Below are positions 29,816 through 37,929 of a stretch of DNA of 64,000 bases, piece after piece. Below the pieces are notes generated by a model that was given only the letters and a program-made list of their open reading frames with translations, had not been told where the DNA came from and ran no database searches. The stretch lies in the NCBI RefSeq assembly GCF_020694005.1, contig NZ_CP073013.1, forward strand, positions 496,001 to 560,000, given 5' to 3'. Origin of the DNA: Marinomonas profundi (GTDB taxonomy: Bacteria; Pseudomonadota; Gammaproteobacteria; Pseudomonadales; Marinomonadaceae). The translations under genes were made by a program, and so were the position numbers. Each line of letters opens with the position of its first letter. Positions within the stretch are counted from its first letter, which is position 1.

Positions 29816-30099
29816 CAGTCACGACTCAGTCGAAGCTCAACACCATCCCCTAGGCGCAGAGTAATGTTCCAGCGCCCAGAACCAGAGAGAGCAGGAACTT
29901 GGCTGAGATCGATGAAGTCTGAGTGCATGGAATCTGATGGTTTTTTGGTGCCTGAAAAATGCTGTCGCCATTTGCTAAAACTGGCGTAACTCACCTGATG
30001 CTGTTCACAGTATTGAGGAGCTGATAAACCAGACTCGGCTTGATCGCCAATGATTTGTTGCCATTCAGAGGAAGAACGACGAGCATAAGGTTTGGTCAT
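29815..30099 (-). CDS. IS66 Orf1 / TnpA-type protein (inner element)
   Basis: A 94-residue helix-turn-helix protein (SEWQQIIGDQAESGLSAPQY then SYASFSKWRQHF), the first gene of IS66 elements. It lies 88 bp inside the right end of the inner element and overlaps tnpB. Confidence 0.9.
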   Translation of the reverse strand: MTKPYARRSSSEWQQIIGDQAESGLSAPQYCEQHQVSYASFSKWRQHFSGTKKPSDSMHSDFIDLSQVPALSGSGRWNITLRLGDGVELRLSRD

Positions 30100-30189
30100 T
30101 AGATGAACTCCGTTATGAAATAAAAACGAAGTTCAGTTTAGAGTGTGAATGGATTGGGGTGAATAACGGCGTAGAATGAACGCTTACCA

Positions 30190-30600
30190 TTTAAAATCCG
30201 TCAGGAGCAAGCTCCCGAAGTACTAGCGACCTATAAAGCTTGGCTTGAGAAATCGGCTCAACAAGTGCCACCGAAATCTTTATTGGGTAAAGCCATCCAA
30301 TACAATCTCAATCAATGGGACAAACTTACCGTTTACTTGACCGACTATCGCGTCAACATCGATAACAACCGAGCAGAACGCGCCATCAAACCCTTCGTGA
30401 TTGGACGCAAAAACTGGCTGTTCTCGAATACGGGTAATGGTGCAAAATCCAGTGCAACGCTTTACAGTATAATAGAAACGGCCAAAGCCAATGGACTTAT
30501 CCCGTATGATTACTTAGTAAGATTGTTTGAAGAGCTGCCGAGAAGAAAGGAAAACGATGTCATAAACGATTTATTGCCGTGGAATATCAAGCTGACTTAA
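30190..30600 (+). pseudogene. IS66 tnpC, C-terminal fragment (outer element)
   Basis: About 136 codons continue the outer tnpC: IRQEQAPEVLATYKAWLEKS, then VNIDNNRAERAIKPFVIGRK (the catalytic Glu region) and NWLFSNTGNGAKSSATLYS, ending in the IS66 C-terminal domain. An ATG at 30265 lies inside it but is not a real start. The fragment begins immediately after the inner element. Together with 25790-25967 it shows the original orientation of the outer element. Confidence 0.85.
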
Positions 30601-30803
30601 GTTTGAGAATAAAGGGTGAGTCTTCCCGCTGCATCCATGCAGCCTTGAATCTTCCTGAAAAGTGACAGAGCCTCCGTCCTGGAGGCTCAGATAAATCCAT
30701 TTACCCTCTGTCTAACCATAAATTATTACAATCACGTGTCAGATACAAGTTTTATGGCTATAAAAAATTAACGCTGCCTACGTGTGGTTTACCGCACGCT
30801 TAC

Positions 30804-30873
30804 TAAGAACCTACCAATGAACAAAAGCTAAAACAACATTGGCAGAGACTGCATGAGGATGTTCGAGTTTGAT
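30804..30873 (+). pseudogene. hipA 3' relic
   Basis: The sequence reads as KNLPMN and then LKQHWQRLHEDVRV with a stop. It aligns with the very end of the intact HipA at 40330-40408 (LPMNEEHKQQLKAHWQRLHE then DFRV) with a small internal deletion. Bases differ at synonymous sites, so it is a relic of a second, diverged hipA and not a recent copy. It starts exactly at the right end of the outer IS66. Confidence 0.75.
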
Positions 30874-30922
30874 ACTGTCTAGTAAAATGAGGGAAGTCCA
30901 CATCAACATAAGAAATAGATAA

Positions 30923-30949
30923 AAAATACCGGCAATTAGCCGGTATTTT
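30923..30949. terminator. Hairpin terminator between the hipA relic and the peroxiredoxin fragment
   Basis: AAAATACCGGC and GCCGGTATTTT form an 11-bp stem around AATTA. Six T residues follow on the minus strand and four on the plus strand. It fits the end of the peroxiredoxin gene (minus) and could also act on transcription from the left. Confidence 0.75.
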
Positions 30950-30968
30950 AAGAAAGATGCCCCAACTA

Positions 30969-31202
30969 TTAGCTAGGCATTTTTGTAGTACGTAAGTAAG
31001 GTAGCTTAACGTTTATTTCACCAAATTTTTCTTTCGCTTGTTCATCATTTAACGACAAAGAAACAATAACATCTTGTCCAACTTCCCAGTTTGCAGGCAT
31101 TGCAATCGGCACACCGTAGCTTGCTTGTAATGCATCAAGCGCTCGTAACACCTCTGCAAAATTTCGGCCGACAGACATTGGATAAGTCATAGAAAGCTGC
31201 AG
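30969..31202 (-). pseudogene. Peroxiredoxin (Prx6/1-Cys type), C-terminal fragment
   Basis: The frame reads LQLSMTYPMSVGRNFAEVLR, then ALDALQ, GVPIAMPANWEVGQDVIVSL and KLPYLRTTKMPS, which is the C-terminal domain of 1-Cys (Prx6-type) peroxiredoxins. The catalytic Cys would lie in the missing N-terminal two thirds. The fragment is cut at 31202 by IS3 copy 2. Beyond the IS, the sequence is not the rest of this gene but part of a fisR-like gene, so the N-terminal part is lost from this locus. Confidence 0.85.
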
Positions 31203-31267
31203 TGGTATGGACCCACTTTAATAGACATCTCATAGCTATATAATAATAGGTAAAAATGAGGTGAATT

Positions 31268-31561
31268 ATGAGTGGAAAACGTTATACTGATGAGTTCAAA
31301 ATTGAAGCCGTTAAACAAGTCACTGAGCGGGGCTATAAGATTGCAGAAGTGGCTGAGCGACTTGGCGTTAGTTACAAAAGTATGCATGATTGGATAGCCC
31401 GATACAGCAAGCCTGAAGCGAGCAGAAAAACGGAAGATTCAGCTCTGTCAGAGATCCAGCGGCTCAAAGCTGAACTTAAACGTGTGACCGAAGAGAGGGA
31501 CATTCTAAAGGAGGCCGCCGTGTACTTTGCCGGGGAGTCAAAGAAAAGTACACGTTCATAA
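31268..31561 (+). CDS. IS3-family transposase OrfA (copy 2)
   Basis: Identical in sequence to the 97-residue OrfA of copy 1, with the same helix-turn-helix and coil and the same A-rich frameshift site at its end. Confidence 0.95.
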   Translation: MSGKRYTDEFKIEAVKQVTERGYKIAEVAERLGVSYKSMHDWIARYSKPEASRKTEDSALSEIQRLKAELKRVTEERDILKEAAVYFAGESKKSTRS

Positions 31562-31593
31562 AATCACGGCTCCACGACTATTCTATTGTTGCC

Positions 31594-32418
31594 TTGTGTC
31601 GAACACTGCAAGTCCATAGGAGCGGTTTTTACGCTTGGCTGGACTGTCCAAAAAGTCGACGAGAGCAAGAAGATGATGAACTTGCCATCACCATTAAAAC
31701 GCATTGGCTTGAGAGTGGTTGTGTTTACGGCTACCGCAATATCACCAAAGACCTAAAAGGAGAAGGTAAGTCTTGTGGGAAGAATCGAGTGCTAAGGGTG
31801 ATGCGCCGAGAGGGCCTAAAAGCGCTAATAGGCTACAAACGCCACCCTGTTTTTTATCGTGGATCTGAACGTAATACAGCCCCCAATACACTAAATAGAG
31901 AGTTTATTGTCCCAGAACCAGATCAAGTATGGGTAACCGATTTTACGTACATCCGGACAAAAGAAGGCTGGCTTTATGTGACCGTCGTTGTTGATCTATT
32001 TTCTAGATTGGTCGTAGGATGGTCAATGAGATCAAGGGCGACAGCGGAGTCAGTTATTGATGCTTTACTCATGGCGATTTGGCGACGACGCCCCACAAAA
32101 AGAGTACTGGTACACTCAGATCAAGGCGCTCAATATACCTCGAAAGATTGGCAAACCTTCTTAAAAGATAATAATCTGGAAGCCAGTATGAGTCGACGTG
32201 GTAACTGTCACGATAATGCTGTTGCGGAAAGTTTTTTCTCGTTATTAAAAAAAGAAAGAGTTCGCAATCGGACCTATCAAACAAGAAGTGATGCTCGCTC
32301 AGAGATTTTTGATTATATCGAATGCTTTTATAATCCAAAGCGACACCATGGATCAAATGATGGATTATCGCCATTGCAATATGAGAGGCGATATTTTACG
32401 GAGCTAGAAACTGTCTAG
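31594..32418 (+). CDS. IS3-family transposase OrfB (copy 2)
   Basis: Identical to OrfB of copy 1 (274 residues from the first ATG), with the DDE residues intact. Identity of the two copies points to recent transposition and makes them a substrate for homologous recombination across 15 kb. Confidence 0.95.
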   Translation: MCRTLQVHRSGFYAWLDCPKSRREQEDDELAITIKTHWLESGCVYGYRNITKDLKGEGKSCGKNRVLRVMRREGLKALIGYKRHPVFYRGSERNTAPNTLNREFIVPEPDQVWVTDFTYIRTKEGWLYVTVVVDLFSRLVVGWSMRSRATAESVIDALLMAIWRRRPTKRVLVHSDQGAQYTSKDWQTFLKDNNLEASMSRRGNCHDNAVAESFFSLLKKERVRNRTYQTRSDARSEIFDYIECFYNPKRHHGSNDGLSPLQYERRYFTELETV

Positions 32419-32436
32419 GAAACTGGGTCCATACCA

Positions 32437-32732
32437 CAGTCTTCTCCAGCATCGTCACAAGGGACGCTGTAACCGTGAGATACCTCATAACAACGAGGTG
32501 AAGCCTGAATCGAAACATCGCCAAATTCTTTTCTGTAATTTTGATTCGTAGCTAATATTTGATAATCCAGAGACACCAAGATCGCTGGGCAATCATAACC
32601 ATCTAACATCTGAGCTAGGTGTTTATAAGAATAAGCATCAGTCGCAATAACCTGCATCATAAAACCGCCATTTTTGTCAAAACTTATGTCATTTATGTCA
32701 ATTTCTGCGCTATCAGTCAATTCTAAATTCAT
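32437..32732 (-). pseudogene. fisR: FisR-type sigma-54 activator, N-terminal persulfide-sensing fragment
   Basis: The fragment encodes a PAS-like domain with LAQMLDGYDCPAILVSLDYQ and then CYEVSHGYSVPC followed by DDAGEDC. Three Cys are spaced 11 and 7 residues apart, the spacing known for the R2D2 domain of FisR (Cys53, Cys64, Cys71 in Cupriavidus), which senses persulfide. A start at one of the Met pairs near 32660 would also put the first of these at about residue 57. The gene is cut within the codon of the third Cys by IS3 copy 2, so the AAA+ and DNA-binding domains are gone. It is divergent from the sulfide operon, as fisR genes often are. Confidence 0.82.
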
Positions 32733-32768
32733 AAATAACAGGAAATTAAAAAATAAAACACATATATC

Positions 32769-32810
32769 AATAACTTATATAGTTATATTAAATTGGCATA
32801 CATCGTGCTA
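32769..32810 (+). promoter_or_regulatory. Sigma-54 (-24/-12) promoter of the sulfide operon, with upstream palindrome
   Basis: TTGGCATACATCGTGCTA at 32793-32810 has GG at 32795-32796 and GC at 32807-32808, ten bases apart, as in the TGGCAC-N5-TTGC consensus. It lies 54 bp before the first ATG. Just upstream, ATAACT and AGTTAT form an inverted repeat with a TATAT spacer (32770-32786). A sigma-54 promoter needs an enhancer-binding activator, and the natural one (fisR) next door is truncated. Confidence 0.78.
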
Positions 32811-32863
32811 TGTTTTAAACATGCAATATTTCTAATATTCAAATTAAAACCAGAGGAGATACT

Positions 32864-33742
32864 ATGATGGACACTTCAAATAAACCGCATGTCGCTGCTT
32901 TTTTTGAAAAAGACTCAAATACTTTTTCATATGTCGTAAAGGATCCTAAATCAAATAACTGCGCAATCATTGATAGCGTACTTAACTTTGACTATGCCTC
33001 CGGTGGCACCTCGAACTCCAGTGCCAACGAAATCATCGCCTATGTAAATGAACATAATTTACATGTTGAATGGATCATCGAAACTCATGTGCATGCAGAT
33101 CACCTTTCTGCCGCACCTTATTTAAAATCAAAACTTGGCGGAAAGATCGGTATTGGTAAACAGATAACCATCGTCCAAGAAACATTTGGCAAGGTGTTTA
33201 ATGAAGGCACCGAATTTGAACTTGATGGTTCACAGTTTGATCACCTATTCCACGATGGCGAACAATATCAAGTTGGCGAATTACAATGTACTGCAATGCA
33301 CACACCGGGACACACTCCGGCCTGCTTTACTCATGTGCTAGGTGATGCAGTTTTTGTTGGTGATACCTTGTTCATGCCAGATGCTGGAACAGCGAGAGCC
33401 GATTTTCCTGGCGGAGATGCGGGCGTGTTATACGACTCTATTCAAAAAATACTGGCTCTTCCTGAAGAGTATCGAGTCTTTATGTGCCATGACTATTGCC
33501 CTAATGGTCGCGAGTTGGAATACGAAACAACGATTGCATCACAAAAAAACGACAACATTCATGTGAAGAAAGACATTGAGAAAAGCGCCTTTGTTGAAAT
33601 GCGCGGAAGTCGCGATAAAACCTTGTCGATGCCTCGCCTGATTCTGCCCTCTTTGCAAGTCAACATGCGAGCAGGGGATTTCCCAAAAGCTGAAGAAAAT
33701 GGCTTGGTGTACCTAAAAGTTCCAGTTAACGCGTTCAAATAA
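32864..33742 (+). CDS. blh: Persulfide dioxygenase-type metallo-beta-lactamase (ETHE1/Blh family)
   Basis: A 292-residue MBL-fold protein. The metal ligands are visible in ETHVHADHLSAAPYL, CTAMHTPGHTPACF, VFVGDTLFMPDAG and FMCHDYCPNGR, a set that in the ETHE1/Blh branch binds a single Fe and oxidises glutathione persulfide to sulfite. GAGGAG precedes the ATG pair at 32864. It is the first gene of the sulfide operon, and the persulfide made by the downstream SQR is its likely substrate. It acts in the cytoplasm. Confidence 0.9.
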   Translation: MMDTSNKPHVAAFFEKDSNTFSYVVKDPKSNNCAIIDSVLNFDYASGGTSNSSANEIIAYVNEHNLHVEWIIETHVHADHLSAAPYLKSKLGGKIGIGKQITIVQETFGKVFNEGTEFELDGSQFDHLFHDGEQYQVGELQCTAMHTPGHTPACFTHVLGDAVFVGDTLFMPDAGTARADFPGGDAGVLYDSIQKILALPEEYRVFMCHDYCPNGRELEYETTIASQKNDNIHVKKDIEKSAFVEMRGSRDKTLSMPRLILPSLQVNMRAGDFPKAEENGLVYLKVPVNAFK

Positions 33743-33779
33743 CGATAACAACGACAACAATAATCGAGAGGACAGCAAC

Positions 33780-35360
33780 ATGCTTCGCAAACAAATAACT
33801 GAGAATTTTTCTGTATCTGAACAAATCACCTTAAATGACGTTGAAACCCTTGCTCAAGCAGGGGTTTCTCTGATCATTTGTAATCGACCGGATAATGAAG
33901 AAGCAGGACAGCTTGCTTTTGCCGACGTGAAAGCATTTGCAGCCACTAAAAACATACAGGCCGTTCACATCCCTTTTTCTGCTGGTCAGATGCAAGACTC
34001 AGATGTTGCTCTGTTTAAACAAGCTATTAGAGAAAGCCATAACATACATGCGTATTGCCGAACGGGAAATCGTTCATCTATTATTTGGCAAGCTGCTCAG
34101 CAAACAGAAAACAGCGACAGTCAAACACAAAATGAAACCTTTGATGTGGTTATTGTAGGAGCAGGAACCGCAGGTATTGCAACGGCTGCAAGTATTCTCA
34201 AACGTCAATTGAATACTCGAATCTGTTTAATTGACCCTTCCACAAATCACTATTATCAGCCGGGTTGGACATTGGTTGGTGGCGGCGTTTTTAAAGCCAA
34301 TACTACTCGCAGAAATATGTCTGACGTTATTCCCAAAAATACCAAGTGGCTACGAGAGTCCGTTGAGCATTTTCAACCTGAAAACAACACCGTCAGCCTA
34401 AGCAATGGAAAAACCATTGCTTACAAGCAACTCGTCGTCGCAGCCGGCATAAAATTAAACTGGGAGGCGATTGAGGGTCTGACGGATACCTTAGGTTATA
34501 ACGGAGTTACGTCAAATTATCGCTATGATTTGGCTCCGTACACTTGGGAGCTAACCAATAATTTGAAGAGTGGTAAAGCCATTTTTACTCAACCACCTAT
34601 GCCGATAAAATGCGCCGGAGCACCACAAAAAGCCATGTACTTATCCTGTGACCATTGGTTGAAAACAGGCAGATTAAACAAACTTAATGTGTCGTTTTAC
34701 AATGCTGGGGCAGTTTTGTTTGGCGTTTCCGAATATGTTCCTGCTCTTATGGAATATATTGAGAAATACCAAGTCGATACACACTTTAAGCATGAGCTAG
34801 TAAAAGTAGATGGTCCTAATAAAAAAGCCTTCTTCTCCTGCGTTGATGAAGAAGGGAATACCAGTATTATCGAAGAAAGCTATGATATGCTTCATGTCTG
34901 CCCACCACAAACAACGCCAGATTTTATAAAAAACAGCCCTTTAGTTGACAATGCAGGCTGGGTCGATGTTGATAAAGAAACCATGCAACACAAGTCTTTC
35001 TCTAACATTTGGTCTCTTGGTGACGTATCAAATACGCCCAATGCAAAAACCATGGCGGCGGTTCGTAAACAAGCCCCTGTTGTCGCACAAAATATCGTTA
35101 ATGCCTTACAGAGCAGACAAGAAATCGCTATTTATGATGGTTACGGCTCCTGCCCTCTAACGGTTGAAAAAGGCAAAATTGTCTTGGCAGAATTCGGATA
35201 TGGCGGTGTTCTCATGCCAACCTTTCCGAATTGGTTAAACAAAGGGACCAAAGCAACCAAGTTGGCTTGGATTTTAAAAGAAGACCTTTTACCTTCTTTC
35301 TATTGGCATGGAATGCTTAAGGGCCATGAATGGTTTGTAAAACCTAAAATGCGTAAATAA
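33780..35360 (+). CDS. DUF442 phosphatase-like domain fused to sulfide:quinone oxidoreductase
   Basis: A 526-residue fusion. The N-terminal 115 residues are a DUF442 (TIGR01244-type) domain with a Cys-based P-loop, YCRTGNRSS. A short Gln/Asn/Ser linker leads to the flavoprotein part, which starts VVIVGAGTAGIATAA (the FAD-binding loop) near residue 127. The remainder matches SQR, with candidate redox Cys in KCAGAPQKAMY and in LHVCPPQTTPDF, and no cleavable signal peptide. SQR oxidises sulfide and passes electrons to quinone at the inner membrane. GAGAGGAC lies upstream of the ATG, and the gap to blh is 37 bp. Confidence 0.9.
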   Translation: MLRKQITENFSVSEQITLNDVETLAQAGVSLIICNRPDNEEAGQLAFADVKAFAATKNIQAVHIPFSAGQMQDSDVALFKQAIRESHNIHAYCRTGNRSSIIWQAAQQTENSDSQTQNETFDVVIVGAGTAGIATAASILKRQLNTRICLIDPSTNHYYQPGWTLVGGGVFKANTTRRNMSDVIPKNTKWLRESVEHFQPENNTVSLSNGKTIAYKQLVVAAGIKLNWEAIEGLTDTLGYNGVTSNYRYDLAPYTWELTNNLKSGKAIFTQPPMPIKCAGAPQKAMYLSCDHWLKTGRLNKLNVSFYNAGAVLFGVSEYVPALMEYIEKYQVDTHFKHELVKVDGPNKKAFFSCVDEEGNTSIIEESYDMLHVCPPQTTPDFIKNSPLVDNAGWVDVDKETMQHKSFSNIWSLGDVSNTPNAKTMAAVRKQAPVVAQNIVNALQSRQEIAIYDGYGSCPLTVEKGKIVLAEFGYGGVLMPTFPNWLNKGTKATKLAWILKEDLLPSFYWHGMLKGHEWFVKPKMRK

Positions 35361-35373
35361 CGGAGAATATAGA

Positions 35374-37074
35374 ATGTTTTTAAGCTTGCTCCCAATAACA
35401 GCTTGGTTAAAGAGTTATAACCACAGTAAGTTTGGTCAAGATGCCACGGCGGCGTTTATCGTCACCATGCTATTAATACCTCAGTCGTTAGCATATGCAC
35501 TTGTCGCTGGCGTTCCGCCAGAAGTCGGCTTGTACTCCAGTATCTTACCTTTAATTCTGTATGCTATTTTTGGAACAAGCTCTTCATTATCCGTCGGTCC
35601 AGTGGCAGTCGCCTCTTTAATGACAGCCTCTTCCTTGGCTAACGTTGCAGAACAAGGCACCGCCAGCTATTTAACAGGAGCGATTACACTCGCACTGTTA
35701 TCTGGCATCATATTACTTGGGATGGGAATGATGAAGTTAGGTAAAATTACTAACCTGCTTTCCCATCCTGTCATTTCAGGCTTTATCTCTGCCTCTGGCA
35801 TCATCATCGCCTTAAGCCAGTTAAAGCATATCATGGGCATTAGTGCTCACGGAGATAATGTTGTTTCTCAGATTATCAGCATGTCTGAGAGCATTACTGA
35901 GATAAACCTTTATACTTTGGCGGTTGGTCTATCCGTTATCCTGTTTTTATTGCTCGCAAAACGCTATGCCAAGTCATTTTTTATGGCACTAAAGTTACCT
36001 GAAACATACGCTGCTCCTCTAGCCAAAACCGCACCTATTATGGGGGTTTTAGTCAGCATTATCGTGGTATACTTATTTGATTTGCAATCTCATGGTGTCG
36101 CGATAACAGGAAGTATTCCAGCAGGATTGCCTCAATTCGGTTTATCATTACCATCCTTGTCACTGTTACAAGAGCTTACTTTGCCAGCCCTGATGATTTC
36201 TATTATTGGCTATGTTGAATCCATTTCTGTTGGTAAAACACTGGGGGCAAAACGCGGCGAGAAAGTAAAACCAAATCAAGAGTTGATTGGTTTAGGAGCA
36301 GCAAACCTAGCATCGGGATTTTCTGGAGGCTTCCCTGTAACAGGCGGTTTTTCTCGTTCTGTGGTCAATTTTGATGCAGGAGCTGTGACCCAAATGGCGA
36401 GTGTCATGACGGCGATTGGAATCTTGATTGCTTCTCTTTTTCTAACCCCGATACTTTATTTTTTGCCAAAAGCTACTTTAGCAGCAACGATAATTGTTGC
36501 CGTATCTGGCTTAGTCGATTTTTCGATTCTAAAGAAAACTTGGCATTTCTCACGCAATGACTTCTATGCTGCTTTTTCTACCATTGCGATTACCTTATTG
36601 CTGGGTGTGGAAATAGGTGTGGCTTCTGGCGTCATTTTATCAATTTTATTGCGTTTATCTCATTCGTCTGAACCTCATATTGCCGAAGTTGGACTTATTG
36701 AAGGCACAGAGCACTTTAGAAACGTGCAGCGCCATACAGTAAAAACCTTTCCTCATTTATTGAGCTTGCGCCTTGATGAAAGTATTTTCTTTGCTAACTC
36801 GGCGTTTCTCGAAGAAAAAATTATGAGCACAGTTCAAAATAGGCCTGGAATCCAACACATTATTATTCAATGCAATTCAATCAGTGAAATTGATTATAGC
36901 GCACTTGAGATGCTCGAATCCCTTAACCAACAGCTCCTAGAGAAAAGCATCAAGCTTTCCTTATCTGAAGTGAAAGGCCCTGTCATGGACAAGCTAAAAG
37001 AAAGCGATTTTATTGAGCATCTAACTGGAGATGTTTACCTAACGCATTATCAAGCGTTCAAAACATTGTCTTGA
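35374..37074 (+). CDS. SulP-family anion transporter with STAS domain
   Basis: A 566-residue transporter with 10-12 membrane helices (about residues 20-420), the SulP signature region MLLIPQSLAYALVAGVPPEV and SVGPVAVASLMTASSL, and a cytoplasmic STAS domain (about 440-560, SLRLDESIFFANSAFLEEKI). It is 13 bp after the SQR fusion. Together with the neighbours, export or uptake of sulfite, sulfate or a related oxyanion made by sulfide oxidation is likely. The exact substrate cannot be read from sequence. Confidence 0.9.
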   Translation: MFLSLLPITAWLKSYNHSKFGQDATAAFIVTMLLIPQSLAYALVAGVPPEVGLYSSILPLILYAIFGTSSSLSVGPVAVASLMTASSLANVAEQGTASYLTGAITLALLSGIILLGMGMMKLGKITNLLSHPVISGFISASGIIIALSQLKHIMGISAHGDNVVSQIISMSESITEINLYTLAVGLSVILFLLLAKRYAKSFFMALKLPETYAAPLAKTAPIMGVLVSIIVVYLFDLQSHGVAITGSIPAGLPQFGLSLPSLSLLQELTLPALMISIIGYVESISVGKTLGAKRGEKVKPNQELIGLGAANLASGFSGGFPVTGGFSRSVVNFDAGAVTQMASVMTAIGILIASLFLTPILYFLPKATLAATIIVAVSGLVDFSILKKTWHFSRNDFYAAFSTIAITLLLGVEIGVASGVILSILLRLSHSSEPHIAEVGLIEGTEHFRNVQRHTVKTFPHLLSLRLDESIFFANSAFLEEKIMSTVQNRPGIQHIIIQCNSISEIDYSALEMLESLNQQLLEKSIKLSLSEVKGPVMDKLKESDFIEHLTGDVYLTHYQAFKTLS

Positions 37075-37090
37075 ATATCAATTAAATTAT

Positions 37091-37675
37091 ATGAAGACAG
37101 AAACTATAAGATTAAAAAAGTATCACCAACTCATAAAACAAGGCGATGCTTTAAAAAATCTTTTCATTTTAAAAAGCGGTTCAATAAAAGAAGTTAGCAT
37201 TAATGAAGATGGTAGTAGTTTTATCACTAAATTTCATTTTAAAGGTGACGTTCTAGGCTTAAATTCAATCGACCTTGAGTATCACCCGACGTCATTTTTA
37301 ACTTTAGAAGACACAATCGTTGAAAAATTTAATTTTCAAGAACTGCTATCGAACAGTGTGTCATTTCATTATTTTTTTACCAAGATGAGTGAGAGTGTTA
37401 CCGAATATACAATAAGGAAAAGAGTTTTCACTCAAAAATCCGAAGGTAAAATATCTTCTTTACTGTTAGAGCTCTTTAATAAAAACCCAGATTCCCCCGA
37501 CTACTTTAATATGTCAATGACAAGAGAGGATATAGCAAACCACCTAGGCCTAAGCGAATTTACCGTCAGCAGAATATTAAGCAAACTACAAAAAGAAAGC
37601 ATAATTGAAATAAAAGCAAAAAGCAGAAGTATTAAACTCATTGACAAAAAGAAATTGGAAAATAGGAGTCTCTAA
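37091..37675 (+). CDS. Crp/Fnr-family transcriptional regulator
   Basis: A 194-residue regulator, with a cyclic-nucleotide-binding-like beta roll (about 10-110, FILKSGSIKEVSINEDGSSF) and a winged helix-turn-helix (MTREDIANHLGLSEFTVSRI). It contains no Cys at all, so it cannot hold the iron-sulfur cluster of Fnr or sense sulfide through thiols. It is 16 bp after the transporter in the same operon. It may control the operon or respond to another signal. The ligand is unknown. Confidence 0.88.
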   Translation: MKTETIRLKKYHQLIKQGDALKNLFILKSGSIKEVSINEDGSSFITKFHFKGDVLGLNSIDLEYHPTSFLTLEDTIVEKFNFQELLSNSVSFHYFFTKMSESVTEYTIRKRVFTQKSEGKISSLLLELFNKNPDSPDYFNMSMTREDIANHLGLSEFTVSRILSKLQKESIIEIKAKSRSIKLIDKKKLENRSL

Positions 37676-37676
37676 C

Positions 37677-37901
37677 ATGATCCCCAAAAAACACCTAAAA
37701 ATTGTCACTCCATTACTGATGTCAATATTAATGGTAACCATAATGACGGCAACCATAACAATAATAAATACAGGTATCACAGAAGGTTTCTTAGAGAGAT
37801 GGGGGAAAGCTTATTTGATTTCTTGGCCTATCGCATTCTGCATCATCTTTATTTTTGGGAAAAGAATACAAACGCTATCACAAAAAATCTGTAGTAAATA
37901 A
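37677..37901 (+). CDS. DUF2798-like small membrane protein
   Basis: The ATG at 37677 is preceded by GGAG, and the gene follows the regulator's stop by 1 bp. About 74 residues form two membrane helices: IVTPLLMSILMVTIMTATIT and WPIAFCIIFIFGKRIQ. The GFLERWGKAYLISWPIAF block is typical of DUF2798. Such proteins often sit in transport or regulatory operons, but no function is known. Confidence 0.75.
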   Translation: MIPKKHLKIVTPLLMSILMVTIMTATITIINTGITEGFLERWGKAYLISWPIAFCIIFIFGKRIQTLSQKICSK

Positions 37902-37929
37902 TCTATTAAATTAACTCAAGGATAAAATA

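Larger units (their letters stand above)
25968..30187 (-). mobile_element. Inner IS66-family element carrying a group II intron
   Basis: The ends are GTAAGCGTTCATTCTA at 25968 and its complement TAGAATGAACGCTTAC ending at 30187. Read on the minus strand it contains tnpA, tnpB and tnpC in order, the full IS66 set. tnpC is split by a group II intron. Without the intron (1826 bp) the element is 2394 bp. The flanking 8 bases (GCAGCAAA and CATTTAAA) differ, so it did not simply insert: an adjacent deletion probably removed the middle of the outer tnpC. Confidence 0.9.
25319..30803 (+). mobile_element. Outer IS66-family element, itself interrupted
   Basis: The left end reads GTAAGCGTCCGGCAAACC at 25319, and the right end is its near complement (GGTTTACCGCACGCTTAC) at 30803, matching the GTAAGCG ends of IS66. 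It carries tnpB and a tnpC whose middle is missing and replaced by another IS66 element (25968-30187). No tnpA is present between the left end and tnpB. The outer flanks (TTATCATG and TAAGAACC) do not form the 8-bp target repeat, so it has been rearranged. On its right it abuts a hipA 3' relic. Confidence 0.85.
31203..32436 (+). mobile_element. IS3-family element, copy 2 (1234 bp)
   Basis: Same length and, as far as I can read, the same sequence as the copy at 14940-16173. The flanking 3 bases are CAG on both sides (31200-31202 and 32437-32439). The flanks, however, are pieces of two unrelated genes (a peroxiredoxin C-terminus and a fisR N-terminus), which do not form one gene when the IS is removed. 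A deletion between two copies of the IS is the simplest reading, and the CAG match may be chance. Confidence 0.95.

Noticed and set aside
30668..30688. Perfect hairpin GAGCCTCC/GGAGGCTC as a terminator
   Set aside because: No T-run follows on either strand. It lies inside the right end of the outer IS66, and its role is unclear.
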